From: Thysanoteuthis rhombus
Lineage: Eukaryota; Mollusca; Cephalopoda; Oegopsida; Thysanoteuthidae
Length of the DNA stretch: 64,000 nucleotides
Assembly (NCBI GenBank): GCA_963457665.1
Contig: OY735220.1
Coordinates: 32,708,469 to 32,772,468 of the forward strand
Reading direction: 5' to 3'
The notes under the pieces were generated by a model. It did not search any database. It had not been told where the DNA came from and saw only the letters and a list, made by a program, of their open reading frames with translations. Each line of letters starts with the position of its first letter. The stretch's first letter is position 1. Shown here piece after piece: positions 33,620 through 44,470 of this stretch. The position numbers and the translations under genes were made by a program.

Positions 33620-34022
33620 GGTCTGGTAAGTCATCGAAAAGAAACTGTCACATGACCAACGTCCCTTGGACAGTAGGTCATGTTGGGGATGATCAATAAA
33701 GAAATAGAAGATGGGATGATCAATGAATGACTTATTTCTCCGGCATTTTGTTGGGCAGTGATCACTAAAAGAAAAAAGTGTGAATGTTGCAACACACAAA
33801 CTAGGGATGAATTTACCATAAACTTAGATTGCAAAATGAAACCACCAATCTAAACCTAATGGGGTGTTTCAAAAAGTAAGACATGGCAAAGAGAAAATGT
33901 TGGAAAATTCCGGCCTTTTAAGCTCTATTCGTACGGTGTACACGCGTGATAGATACATAGCCAGCTAAACCAACTTGAAAACTGAAGAAATCTATGTTGA
34001 CAGTTCTGGTTGACGGTTTGCT
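33620..34022 (+). mobile_element. Family A element, copy A9
   Basis: Left GGTCTGGTAAGTCATCGAAA then AGAAACTGTCAC; interior GGTCATGTTGGGGATGATCA, TTGGGCAGTGATCACTAAAA, AACTAGGGATGAATTTACCA; TACACGCGTGATAGATACAT; right GACAGTTCTGGTTGACGGTT. Confidence 0.7.
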
Positions 34023-34298
34023 GGTTTTATTCACCCGTTTGTGTCATTCTTTGACTCCTGAGATTTCTTTCTTCTATGTTGGTTATCTTTCTCCTCGTTT
34101 CTTCTAATCGTTTTTGTTTCAACCAACATTTTCTTTATTTACCATAATTCAAGCTGCCAATGTTTGATTGAATTGCACATAAGGCTTTCACTAGACCATA
34201 GATCAATGTCTCTGATTTCATTGATCCAAACGTGCTTATTTGGCGACCATACTTCAATTTACTTATTAGCCATTATATGCGTGTATACACACGTGAGC

Positions 34299-34299
<1 letters not shown>

Positions 34300-34347
<48 letters not shown>

Positions 34348-34490
34348 TATGTGTGTACATATTATAATGGAAGGAGTGTTTCAAAGTATTTGATTTCTCA
34401 CAATGTCGTGCGTACTTATTGCCATCATAATTATTTTCATAGTAAAAAACAGAAAAATTATAATCACAGGTATATGTATTCGTGTCTCTC

Positions 34491-34540
<50 letters not shown>
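34300..34540. repeat. Two (TA)n microsatellites
   Basis: TA runs at about 34301-34345 and 34496-34538 separated by ~150 bp of ordinary sequence. Confidence 0.9.
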
Positions 34541-34541
<1 letters not shown>

Positions 34542-34589
34542 ATTTCAAAAACAAAAGCCCAAATCAAAGAATTTTGAGTGAAAGCAATT

Positions 34590-34715
34590 GTTTTGGCCTA
34601 CGCATTACCGGCGGTTGTTTAGCTCAATGGTAGGAGCAACGCTAAGTTGATCAGCGATTGCCGGTCACTGATGAGTGCAGTATGCACGAAATGTTGACTG
34701 GGTGTATATCCTTGT
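34590..34715 (+). mobile_element. tRNA-derived SINE head, family I
   Basis: TTTTGGCCTACGCATTACCG, then GGTTGTTTAGCTCAATGGTA (good box A) and GGAGCAACGCTAAG. Box B is missing; instead TGATGAGTGCAGTATGCACG then AAATGTTGACTGGG follow, which match 53.33-53.37 kb (TGATGAGTGCGAGAGGCACG, AGATATTGACATTC). The join suggests an internal deletion or a distinct subfamily. Confidence 0.65.
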
Positions 34716-34718
34716 AAT

Positions 34719-35015
<297 letters not shown>

Positions 35016-35231
35016 CTATCATTGTCTCGCTTTCAAGTGGTTACATAAGAATATAAAAGGCTTGATCGGAATATTATTATTATATCAGTCAGATTAAAAC
35101 ATAGGCTTTTCGATTTGAAATTGTAAACTTTTGCCAATGCATAGATATCGTTACCCAATACACATAAAAAACTGTTCAACCAATATTTGAGGCGGTCACC
35201 GAACTAATATCAGATTTCTGAACAGCAGCAG

Positions 35232-35715
35232 CACCAGCAGCCTTCTAGCGTCCATCCCTGGACATAGACCTTCCCCAAGATTCACCAGACTGCTCTATCA
35301 TGGGCTTTGCAGAGGCAATACGTTCTGAACTTCGTCATGCCATCATTTTTTTTTTTTTTTTTTTTTTTTTTTCACACAGTTTTGCATATAATCCCTGGGG
35401 ATCCACGTTTTGAGTCGTAATATCCAGCAATTGTCTGACTTTCTTGCAAAGATCCCATTGCCATTTGACTTTTACGACAGATTCTTCATCTCTGACTCCC
35501 CTTTTTTCTCAAATATACTGTGCTGTCTCTTAATCTCTCCATCTGATGTAGAGCATGATTCTCTCCTGTGCACGTTGCATGGTTCTCAGTTTGGGGGTTA
35601 ATTTATGGCTTTGGTTCCAGTTCCATAGGTGACTATCAGGAGGGTACATTGGTTGCAAACCCTCCTCTTCAGAACTAATGGGATTTTCTTGTTCCTAAAG
35701 GTTGAGGTCACCAGA
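35232..35715 (-). mobile_element. LINE 3' fragment, antisense
   Basis: Plus strand: AGCAGCAGCACCAGCAGCCT (degenerate triplet tail), CTAGCGTCCATCCCTGGACA, CTCTATCATGGGCTTTGCAG, GATCCACGTTTTGAGTCGTA, TTGCATGGTTCTCAGTTTG, CATAGGTGACTATCAGGAGG, ACATTGGTTGCAAACCCTC. Same order as the 27.3-kb copy. A ~30-base T run (35347-35372) interrupts it. Confidence 0.8.
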
Positions 35716-35833
35716 CAGATATCAAGGAATGATTTAAGCCAGAAAAATTTCGATAGAATTGATAACCACCATAGATGTGAGAAAAATGCTGAACATCCAA
35801 CCACAATTGATAAAAATTCTGACAGCGTACCTC

Positions 35834-36235
35834 TGTGTGTGTATGCACCGCAATTACTCAACAACTGGCCATTGTACGAAATTTATATTCGCCTTATAAA
35901 TCATTCAGTATACAAGACAGTGTGGTGTCGAGTTTGAAGAGGTTCGGACCAACAGTTCCCGACAAATTTAATATAAATAAGTAAAGAAATTGAAGATTAG
36001 AGGTCTCTTTTCTTTGTTTCTGTAAATTATCTCGCTTGACTTCCGCTCTTTTAAAAATATTTGAATTTAGATATAAATTATCTGAATTGGTAACACTGAA
36101 GAGAAGTAACCGAAATACTAATGAGTCATAGTTCCGTACAACAGGCGTTGAATCATTTAACATGACAATTATGGCATGCAGCTTCACACATTATAAAGTC
36201 CGACCCTCTCCAAACATGCACCTTTCGAACGGGTT
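35834..36235 (+). repeat. Dispersed repeat B, copy 3
   Basis: GTGTGTATGCACCGCAATTA, CTCAACAACTGGCCATTGTA, GACAGTGTGGTGTCGAG, TTGGTAACACTGAAGAGAAG, TAACCGAAATACTAATGAG and CTCCAAACATGCACC; full length relative to copy 1. Confidence 0.7.
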
Positions 36236-36454
36236 CTCCCTTAGAGGTGGAAAATATATTCAATGTATCTATATCATTACAAACACATGCATACATCTAT
36301 CAGTCTATCTCTTATGATATCTACATAAATTACCTGAAGGCTGGCAACAAGTCATAAAAAGGAATGGAAAATACTTTAATGTCTGAATAATATTACCATT
36401 CATTTAAGAAAAATTGTCAAAAAATGCTGCAAACTTCTACATCAACCTATATCT

Positions 36455-36481
36455 ATATATATCTATATATATCTATATATA

Positions 36482-36534
<53 letters not shown>

Positions 36535-36553
36535 AGAGTGAGAGAGAGAGAGA
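36455..36553. repeat. (CTATATAT)n(TA)n(GA)n microsatellite
   Basis: Four TATATATC-type octamers, a TA run to 36532, then a short GAGA run. Family A copy A10 begins 10 bp on. Confidence 0.9.
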
Positions 36554-36561
36554 TTGATAGA

Positions 36562-36980
36562 TGGGTCTGGTTGGTCACTCAATAGAAACTGTGACATGCC
36601 GTATTGGGGTTATCAACAAAAAAAAGAAAAAGGGTTTTCTAATGAATAAGTCACTTTTCTCGCCATTAGTTGGGCGTTGATCACTAAAACTTTTAAAACA
36701 ACTCTGAGTACGGTTCGACACAGACTAGGAGACCAATTTAGCATGAACTTACATTTTAAATTGAACGTCCTTAGGAAAATCTTTTTTCGGGAATAATTTG
36801 AAAAAAAAACAACAGTGTTTTTTGTAGACATAAGGAGTAAATGCTCACATTTTTCAGCCCTCTAGCTCTATTGGTTCGGTCTGTATGCGTGATAAATGCA
36901 TGGCCAGTCAGCTAGCCCAACAGCTAACCAGCCAGACGGAGAGGCAGAGAGACAGACAAACTGGAAAACTGTAGAAACTA
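36562..36980 (+). mobile_element. Family A element, copy A10
   Basis: Left GGTCTGGTTGGTCACTCAAT then AGAAACTGTGACATGCCG; interior GTTGGGCGTTGATCACTAAA, GGAGACCAATTTAGCATGAA, ACATAAGGAGTAAATGCTCA, CCCTCTAGCTCTATTGGTTC. Its right end (GGAAAACTGTAGAAACTAAT) passes straight into a GATA run (36981-37026), so the right terminus is eroded. Confidence 0.7.
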
Positions 36981-36983
36981 ATC

Positions 36984-37026
<43 letters not shown>

Positions 37027-37027
37027 G
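36981..37027. repeat. (GATA)n microsatellite
   Basis: About eleven GATA units at the damaged right end of family A copy A10. Confidence 0.95.
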
Positions 37028-37029
37028 TT

Positions 37030-38070
37030 ACAAGTGAATGATGACTTCCTATAAATGTTGGTTAGTTTTATTGTAAAGCTGGTTATATAAATTCATTGTT
37101 ATGACTTTTTCCCACGGAAGTCATTCCAGGAATGCAAAGAAAAATTCATTGCCAGAAGAATAAAACACTGCTAAAAGCATCTCTCCAGCCATCCGAGTCT
37201 GAAGGCTTTTAAATACAATCACGATGCAGGAGTCCTCATTATAAGTTCCCTCGGAATACGTCGTTTCCTTTCTTAATCTAATTTTATTACGCTGCGTTCT
37301 TCCCTCGGAAGGAAAAGCGGATCCACCCTTTCCTCTCACCACAGCGTTTATACGACGGGAGATCCTGTGTCATAGGTATTATACCACACAACTGAAAAGC
37401 ACTCAGAGAGCGCATACCTTTGTAAACGTCATTGTCACTAAAAAAATATATCTAAAAAAACAGTTAATTTATAGTTAATATTCAACGGAGGTAACTATAA
37501 GAAAAATTGAAAATTTCCGGATCCGCTCTTAAATTTCACCATTTTTTCCTTATCCTGAGGCAGAAATTTTGCACCAGTGTGCCGTGTCACATTAGTGTTT
37601 CGCGAAACATCCGTAGGTGTGCCCCGGGCGTTTTGAAGAAGGTCGAGCCTCTCTCAAACAAGGACCGTCAGTGAGTGTTCCCTGTATGGATGCAAGATTT
37701 GAATTCGTTTTGACATTATAGGTACCTGAATTTATTAACAAATACGCACAAAACTCTAAAAACAAAATTCGAAAACCATGATCAACGATAATTTTTAGAA
37801 ATAAAATCAATAAATTATCAGTTCTTTTTAAACTTATAAGCACATTATTATCATTTATTTTCTTTCAAATCAATCCTTAAATATAAATAGTGTGCCTCGA
37901 CAATTTTAGTGCTTTGCTCACTGTGCCGTGAAACGAAAAATGTTGAACATCACCGCTCTATAATCTAACCTTCCAGAAAATTAATTTGAAATTCGTTGGG
38001 AACTCATGGAGATATTGTGTTGACAGGCACAAAGACGGACAGACACGTGTGAATACATACATAGTCGAAC
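37030..38070. other. Mostly unassigned sequence
   Basis: Balanced-composition segment at 37100-37380 with a 73-aa minus-strand frame of no recognised family. GTGTTTCGCGAAACATCCGT near 37596 and GTGCCGTGAAACGAAAAATG near 37922 are partners, flanked by CATTAGT/GAACATCA words, suggesting the two ends of a ~330-bp inverted-repeat element. Confidence 0.35.
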
Positions 38071-38077
38071 TCTAGGC

Positions 38078-38402
38078 CAAGTTGGAGTTGACTTTGTGTC
38101 CCCCCCCCCGCGTAATAATAACCAAAAAAGAATCCTCACCAAATTTAGAGACATAAACTCTTCACAGATCTCGTCACGTTAAACCAAAACTATACATAAC
38201 ATTTATTATCCTGATTTGAAATCATTTCCAGGTGATGGCTTGGCAGTTGTCTCACCAACTGCGCTGAGCTGACAAGTCTTAGATCCCAATGAATTTATCA
38301 ATCATATGTTTTTTTTTAAAAGTGTGGGGGGGGGGAGTTGCAGTAAATCATCCACTTGAAATAGGAATAGAAATCCGACCCTGTATCATCCTAGCTTGTC
38401 TC
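38078..38402 (-). mobile_element. SINE-like repeat H, copy 2
   Basis: Plus strand GTTGGAGTTGACTTTGTGTC, TCACCAAATTTAGAGACATA, then GGCTTGGCAGTTGTCTCACC and AACTGCGCTGAGCTGACAAG. On the minus strand the last reads GTCAGCTCAGCGCAGTTGGT, a good polymerase III box A. It ends near CCGACCCTGTATCATCCTAG. The 62.94-63.24 kb copy has the same order. Confidence 0.6.
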
Positions 38403-38514
38403 TTCTAACTACGTCGGCAGAGGTAAAGAAGACGTACCACCCCTTATCAGAATTAGTTTTCATAAGATTTCATTAAAGGGAATTAGAAAAGCGATTTGCA
38501 TTGATAGAGAGTTT

Positions 38515-38585
38515 AGTGAACCAGACTCACAAACTATTACTACTGTAGTGAGTTCGATCCTTAACAGGTGCCCCACTCCTCTGGC
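38515..38585 (+). repeat. Dispersed repeat K, copy 3
   Basis: GTGAACCAGACTCAC, TACTGTAGTGAGTTCGATCC and TTAACAGGTGCC; matches 5.88 and 1.62 kb. Confidence 0.45.
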
Positions 38586-38725
38586 TTTTTGCCGTACGAA
38601 AATAAGCTTAATGAATACCTATCTCTAGAGACAAAATGCTTTGGTGGTGTACAGAATATGATAAATATACAGGGAATATGTTTAATGTAAAATCTTGACG
38701 AGGCCAAAACCTACGTTCAAACTTC

Positions 38726-38938
38726 TAGGACTACTGGCCCCTGGATAATTGCCTCTGGATAATAGCCCCTGACATAGCAAGTATGAATCCAACGTTGAAG
38801 GTTGTGGAAATTTAGTAATTAGCCATGTAAGTGATTCACAGGGATTATTTATCTGGGGGCAGTTTTCCGGGAGGACAGTTATCCTGTGGTGGTAATTGTT
38901 CCGGACAGTTGACCTGATGCCATTAAGCTTTGCTTATT
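38726..38938 (-). mobile_element. Fold-back element, family C copy 2
   Basis: Inverse-orientation partner of the 3.42-kb element. Left arm CCCCTGGATAATTGCC, CTGGATAATAGCCCC; right arm GGGGGCAGTTTTCCGGGAGG, ACAGTTATCCTGTGG, GGTAATTGTTCCGGACAGTT. Middle CAACGTTGAAGGTTGTGGAA matches the other copy's middle in reverse complement. Length agrees within a few bases. Confidence 0.65.
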
Positions 38939-39049
38939 CTGGAATAAAGCGACATATTTGAGGTACAGAACAAGGATCGAATTCACTTCAGTGGTAACGG
39001 TCTGTGAGACATCTTTGCTAACCACTCACCCGTTTTGGGGCTGGTTATG

Positions 39050-39215
39050 TACACTTTGAACTAATACTCTTGGGAAAAGCATGAATCCATCTCCCCCCCC
39101 CCCGCACACACACCAGCTATGGTTGAAATACGAGGGCAGAATCGACTCTCTCTAGCCCCGAGAAGGTAACCAGTCTAGGGGAAGGACAATTCTGATTTCG
39201 AAAGGCAGTTTGACG
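39050..39215 (+). repeat. Dispersed repeat G, copy
   Basis: GGGAAAAGCATGAATCCATC, poly-C run, CCAGCTATGGTTGAAATACG, AGAAGGTAACCAGTCTAGGG and GAAGGACAATTCTGATTTC. Confidence 0.55.
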
Positions 39216-39249
39216 CCCGATATTTAAATGTTCACTACAGCTCCGATTT

Positions 39250-39900
39250 CCATCTTTTGCTACCTGCAAAATACTTTTGAATGAAAGGGTATAAAAAGAA
39301 AGGAAAGAGCATACTTAGAATAAGCTTCATGCTGTTTTCAAAGTCTATGTACATGATATGAGGGATCAATGAATTGAGTGGTCAGTTTTATATTACTATT
39401 AAGTGATAAAACGATCTATCCATGATTATTAAATCAGCGTAAGATGTCCATGGCCATAAAGAAGGGCATCGGTTTTCTATTGGTATTCAGTTGTAAACTG
39501 ACACCGTCATGCTTAATACATCCCAATCTATTGCTTCAAGTAACAAGTCTGTTTGCCAGATACACATTTTATATTTTGATCTTTTCAATAATTAATGAAT
39601 TATTCATATCTACTTATATAAACATCAGTGTCTATTGCTTTTGAAGTCTATAATGGTCACCCTATATCTATGTTCTTGTTTGAGTGTTTAGAACAGTTAC
39701 AACTTTTATCTTTTGTACGTATTACCTCCAAGGGAGTTTGAATGAAAAGGTACAAAGTACATGAAGACGGAGATATGTTATCTCGTGACATTGAGAGATA
39801 AAATCATTCCACCATGATTAATACATCAGTATAAGATGTCTTTGGACATAAAAGGGGAATTGGTTTTCCATTGGTATTTCGTTGTAAACTGACATACATC
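39250..39900 (+). repeat. Diverged tandem duplication
   Basis: Unit 1 (about 39250-39505) and unit 2 (about 39706-39898) share, in order, ATCTTTTG, TTGAATGAAA(A)GGTA, CATGATTA.TAAATCAG/AATACATCAG, TAAGATGTC and TTGGTATT(C/T)..TTGTAAACTGACA. Unit 2 lacks about 70 bp in its middle. Non-coding. Confidence 0.6.
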
Positions 39901-39969
39901 TCTAGCTTGCTTCACATAAATATATGTGTATGTGTGTGTGTGCGTGCGTGTGTGCATGTATGTGAAACT

Positions 39970-40338
39970 CTTATTGGAAATGATCTCCTGTTATTATACG
40001 GTGAATGTGTCAATTGGCCTAGACAACAAAAATAGAACAAACAATTAAAGAAAAGGGGGCTGCTGTTGGAATCGAACATATGACTGATAGGGTAGCCAGT
40101 TCAGCGTAACGCTGCTTTTACCATTGAACAGTAATACAAAGGCCCAAATAACTGTTTCAATTCCAACTTTTCCTTTTTGTTTATTCATGGTCTATAATTG
40201 CTTTATTTGTTTCTTCAATACGACAATTATGTCATTAAGAAATGGATAAATATGACCAGAGAGAATGATTATAAATTGCGTTGTATTATGTTGAAATAAC
40301 AGATCATTTCAAATAAGACTTTCAATAACTAGTGAATG
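39970..40338 (-). mobile_element. tRNA-derived composite SINE, family I copy 2
   Basis: Minus strand: leader with CAACGCAATTTATAATCATT, TATTTATCCATTTCTTAATG, GAAACAGTTATTTGGGCCTT; tRNA part with box A near CTGTTCAATGGTAAAAGCAG and box B ATGTTCGATTCC; tail GGCCAATTGACACATTCACC, GTATAATAACAGGAGATCAT. The extreme ends (GAAATGATCTCCTGTTATT and its inverse GAAATGATCTGTTATTTC) form an imperfect ~16-bp inverted repeat, unusual for a SINE. Confidence 0.75.
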
Positions 40339-41100
40339 CTGTCAACTCGCCCAGGAGGAGTATGAACACAGACACGATAGAGAAGCAACAATGATACTCT
40401 GGGAACTGAGTAAACGAATGGGATTCAACCGTAGGGAAAAATGGTACCAGCACAAATCAGAGACAGCCCTGGAGAATGGAAACCACAAATTATTCTTGGA
40501 CTTTGACATCCAAACCGACAACCACATCCAGGTAAAAAGACTGGTTGGTAATCGTAGACAAGAAGAGGAAAACCTGCCAAACAATAGATGTGGCTGTGCC
40601 TGCAGACCATAGTGTAAAAATGAAGGAGAGAGAAAAACTGGGAAAATACCAAGATCTAGCGAGAGAATTGAGGAAGATGTGGAACATGAAAGTCAGGGTA
40701 GTGCCAGTCATAGAAGCGCACTGGGAACTGTCCCAAAGACACTGATGGCGAGACTGGAGGAGCTCAGGATAAAAGAAAGGATTGAGACTGTACAGACCAC
40801 GGCACTGCTAGGAACTGCACGGATACTGAGGAAAGTGCTAGAAATATAAGGACTGCAACACTAAATGTTAGCAGCGGCCTAACAGAGGAAGGAATATGAA
40901 AGTGGAGATTTGAACCAAAGCACTGGCAAGTCAGGCGAGGGAGTGGAGAGATATTGGCTGAAGACCTGAGGAGACTTATTGTCACCCAGCCTTCAGCAAT
41001 GACCACCGGGCAACTGGTGTGAAACTGTAAACCACAGTATTACTGTGGTCTATGAGAATGAGGAGAGGGGGGGGCTAGAATATGATAATGATAATGATAA
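40337..41100 (+). mobile_element. Second LINE lineage, 3' end, copy 1
   Basis: Encodes the C-terminus of a LINE polyprotein: CQLAQEEYEHRHDREATMIL, then WELSKRMGFNRREKWYQHKS and LFLDFDIQTDNHIQVKR; after a frame shift VIVDKKRKTCQTIDVAVPAD, then KYQDLARELRKMWNMKVRVV. Later frames give fragments like LLGTARILRKVLEI. The order (I)VVDK...(I)IDVAVP.D, KYQDLARE, TA-LLGTARILRKVL is the terminal module of a distinct group of metazoan non-LTR elements. The VVDK...IDVAVP stretch may correspond to a PD-(D/E)XK-type nuclease core, but that is inference. Ends with a 3' region including CAACTGGTGTGAAACTGTAA and a GATAAT tail. Several frame shifts; dead copy. Confidence 0.75.
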
Positions 41101-41464
41101 GTAGTTGTAATAGTAGTACCAGATACTTTGTTGGAGTCTTCGTGAGTGGCTGGCGACTCTATTTAAAGATAACAGAATTACTGTCAGTTGAATTCTTTCT
41201 ATTTGTGTCAACTTTTTTGATAGAGATGAAACAGGATCTCTGCAATCATCAAGTTCTTTATTTATACAGAGGTTAATGTACGGATTAATTTTCGACTATC
41301 AATATGCCAGCATCTACTTTTTACAAAGCGATTTACTTTTATACATATAAGTGTTTATTGTGCGAGCGTAATCACTAAGAAAATGCATAACATGGATAAC
41401 TATACCTATTCGTGTAAGGTTAAACAATTTTCTCAGATTTAGTGGTCACAAATCCAGTGAAAGC

Positions 41465-42012
41465 ACGAATTATGGCTTCCCTCAGAAGGGATCTCTCATA
41501 ATGAATATGAATTTCAAAAAATCAAAAACAAAAATAATAATAGTAATCTGTAGGAAAAATGTCAGGTGAATATGGAGGATGCTGCAAGACTACATTCCAG
41601 TTTTCTAAGCTTAAACACGACCAGCTGAGAGATAGGGGCTTGGAACTGCCATGGAGTATTTCGTTCAGTTCATGTGGGGCTTGTTTTTCCGACTTTTTTA
41701 ATCTTTCATATAGCCTTTAGATGATATGATATAATCGCCGTTAAAGTCTTAAAGTATTAAAACCATTGTTCCTTGGGCGTTGACCTCTGCTTTCGAATAT
41801 TGTTCAACATCAAAAATGGGTTCATTATTCCCAGACCTAGATCTATTAAATCAACATTGAACAGTTTGCACTGTAGTAGAGCTCACTTTAAATGTTTTGT
41901 TGATGTAATCAGCAGATTGAGCAGCATTACGCCCTAAATTTGTCAAACTTCTTGGATGGACAACATAGCTGTAAAGAGCTCAAAACTCTCCAATAATAAC
42001 TGATTATATCTG
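41465..42012 (-). pseudogene. mariner-type transposase remnant
   Basis: Minus-strand translation gives an N-terminal helix-turn-helix region (LGRNAAQSADYINKTFK, TVQTVQC-stop-FNRSRSGNNEP), as in mariner/SETMAR proteins (G-NA-ETAR-IN...R-VQ-WF-RFRSG). A deleted middle follows, then NWNVVLQHPPYSPDIFPTDY, which contains the HPPYSPDLAP-D signature and the second catalytic aspartate. The family's usual ~345 residues are compressed into ~180 codons with stops and frame shifts; inactive. Confidence 0.7.
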
Positions 42013-42014
42013 TA

Positions 42015-42545
42015 TTTATATTGAATATACAAAAAAATGTTATCCACCTTAAGCATTCTTCTCTGCTAACAAAGTTGGAGAGATATAAGTATTCGATCGT
42101 GTCCGTCTATCTACACGATATCTATTTCAATTAACTTATATGGAAGAGTAAACAGGAGAAGCCAGAGGTGATTGATTCTGGGGCGGATCCAGGAATCTTT
42201 TCACAGTTTTTTTTTTTTTTACCCGAAACATTCATGTATACCTTCATGGGTGTTCAAACGATATCTCCAAAAGCTCTTCATGAATCTCAATGAAATTTTT
42301 TGATGGGTGGAAAAGAGGCTACAATTTTGGAGCGGATCCATGCACAATTACTCCTCCTTAAAATGGGGTTGACAGAGGTAGGCGCTCTCCGAGTGCTTTC
42401 TATTTATCTATTATATAAAAGAAATCAAATGTAACCACCTAATATTATGTCTTTCTATCTTCCTCCCGCTATCTCTTCCCGTACTTACTTTTCTTTGCTT
42501 TTTTTTTTTGTATTTTCCCTTCCCTTCATTTCCTCTTCTTTCTAT
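42015..42545. other. Unassigned sequence; GGATCCAG repeat partner
   Basis: GGGGCGGATCCAGGAATC (42180) and TTTGGAGCGGATCCATGCAC (42329) resemble the ends of the element at 5.6 kb. T run at 42210-42221. The 104-aa frame at 42447-42761 runs into family A copy A11 and is not credible. Confidence 0.35.
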
Positions 42546-42552
42546 CTTTCGA

Positions 42553-43002
42553 GACTATTGAGAACCGTCACCCAAAACTGCCAACATGTTTTTTTTTGTT
42601 TTTTCAAGTTGGCTGGCTTTGAATGTATCACGCATGCAGACGCCACCAATGGAGCTACAGGGCTGAAAATTGAACATTTACTCTTTATAAGGTCTAAAAA
42701 AAAACGGTTGTTTTGCTTTTTATTGAAAATCTCTCCCTATGATTTTTTTTCGTGTGTGTGAGGGGGGTTGATTTACAATGTAAGTTTATGATTAACTGAT
42801 CCCTTATTTTGTGTCCGGTAGCATTCGCAATTGTCCTTTAAAAATTTTAACTTTTTAGAGATCATTACTCAAAAAAAGCGAGCGAAGTAACTTATTCATT
42901 GATCACCTATTTTTCTCAATTTTTCTATTGATCATCCCCAACACAGTATGCTGATGAAAGACGTTGGTCGTACGACGTTTTCTTTAGGGTGACTAACCAG
43001 AC
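42553..43002 (-). mobile_element. Family A element, copy A11
   Basis: Plus-strand order: ACTATTGAGAACCGTCACCC (right end), AACTGCCAACATG, GTTGGCTGGCTTTGAATGTA, CACCAATGGAGCTACAGGGC, AATGTAAGTTTATGATTAAC, GTGTCCGGTAGCATTCGC, TTATTCATTGATCACCTATT, ATCCCCAACACAGTATGCTG, left end GACGTTTTCTTTAGGGTGAC. Complete-looking. Confidence 0.7.
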
Positions 43003-43288
43003 GTGTTTCTCTTTTGCTTCCATTCTTTATAAACGAGTCATCGAAATTTGGGAAAGGCTTCAAGAACCTACAAACTACATCAAAATATTCCATTCGTCTT
43101 AGTATGGGCCGAAACCATACGAAAGATTTTATACATTTCCCATAAGATGCGATGGAGAATTTAGCCCACAAAACAATACCGATCCACAAGGGTAGATAAC
43201 TCAGTTTTCTATTGTTGGCCTCTACTGCCCTCCGACGTGTTATTTGTAAAATCGGATCTCCGTCTTCTTTTGTCCACACAATTCCCAA
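42932..43288 (-). other. Uncharacterised open frame, probably not a gene
   Basis: 118 codons from an ATG (MGIVWTKEDGDPILQITRRR at the start). Composition is normal rather than low-complexity, but no domain is recognised and its last ~20 codons run into the left end of family A copy A11. It might be a fragment of another element or an exon remnant; evidence is weak. Confidence 0.2.
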
Positions 43289-43404
43289 ATACGATTCTAT
43301 ATTCTGAATGAAGATTTACATAAAAGCCTGATATTACGAAAAATAATGGTAAAAAAGGAACGTTGAGATCAATAGAATAATGAACTAAATCGATTCGGGG
43401 TCAG

Positions 43405-43470
43405 ATCATGCATTAGTTGGCTCGGATAGTGTTATGGTTAGCACAACTGACTCTATGCATAATCCTCGTT
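43405..43470 (+). mobile_element. tRNA-like SINE head, family J
   Basis: GGCTCGGATAGTGTTATGGT then TAGCACAACTGACTCTATGC. TAGTGTTATGGTTAGCAC resembles the D arm/box A of tRNAs with the TATAATGGTTAG pattern. No box B retained. Its partner is at 57.77 kb. Confidence 0.5.
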
Positions 43471-43474
43471 TTAT

Positions 43475-44465
43475 AAGTGCATTTTGAATTTTCCATTTCT
43501 GATTAATTAAACACTTGGTTCTATAAATATATCATCAAAAAATTCCGCTTATCGATAAGCATTTACCTTAAACTTAGATACATGCACACATCTCATAGTG
43601 ACACACCGATAACGGTGTTATTCAAAATATTTGAATTCCGACCCACCGTGCAAAGAAGGTTTGCCACCACTGAAGCAAGCTATGTGATTTAAGAGGACTT
43701 GCATCCTGGTCACAAAAAAAACTTATAGATCTTGTCCAGACTTGAAACTTGAAAGGATCGTTTAGCCGTTACATGCAATAGAACCCGGAAGTCTCTCGCC
43801 AGCTGTCATATTCCATTGGGTGTGTTTTTTAAGAGATAAACGCTTTATCTTTATCTTACATATCAAGTATTCACTGCGAGCTGATGCGACTAGTGTAGGC
43901 ACTGTAATGTACATAATAAAGTGGCCCTGGATTTAAAAATATGCACATTTTACTTCTTGGTAAAGTAATTTCTCTCCATTTGCAGCCCAGCTAGATATTA
44001 CGATAGACGCATCTGACATTCCAGTAATAGAATTCGTTTTTAATTTTTGTGCTGTGGCTATGAATTCACTTTCAAATACCTTGGTATTCATGTGTCATAT
44101 ATGTATATCACAGATGTCACACTCCCATGAAGTACTGTGTTGAAATATTAGCCCTTATTAAAGGTGGTGATGGGCTAGAATCGCTAACCTTGAACACACC
44201 GCCGTTCATAACAGCTGAAGGCAGTACAGCATAATAGCAATAAAGCAAATGCAGCAACCCTGAATCGAGATTGCTAACTGGCAAACATTTGGTGCAGGGC
44301 CTATGATAATGCAGGGCCCGTAGTATATGCTGCATTTGGTACATGGCTAACCCGGCGTTTACTGCGAAAGACTGAAATTTGGCACGTATAATATGACCAA
44401 ATGTGCACCTCTAACATTATTCTTAACAGCTATATTCCGCCATATTCTGGATTAAAATAATTGTT
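43475..44465. other. Unassigned sequence, no gene recognised
   Basis: Ordinary composition with short frames only (75 aa at most). GCAAACATTTGGTGCAGGGC then TATGATAATGCAGGGC near 44281 is a small local repeat. Confidence 0.35.
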
Positions 44466-44470
44466 GAAAA

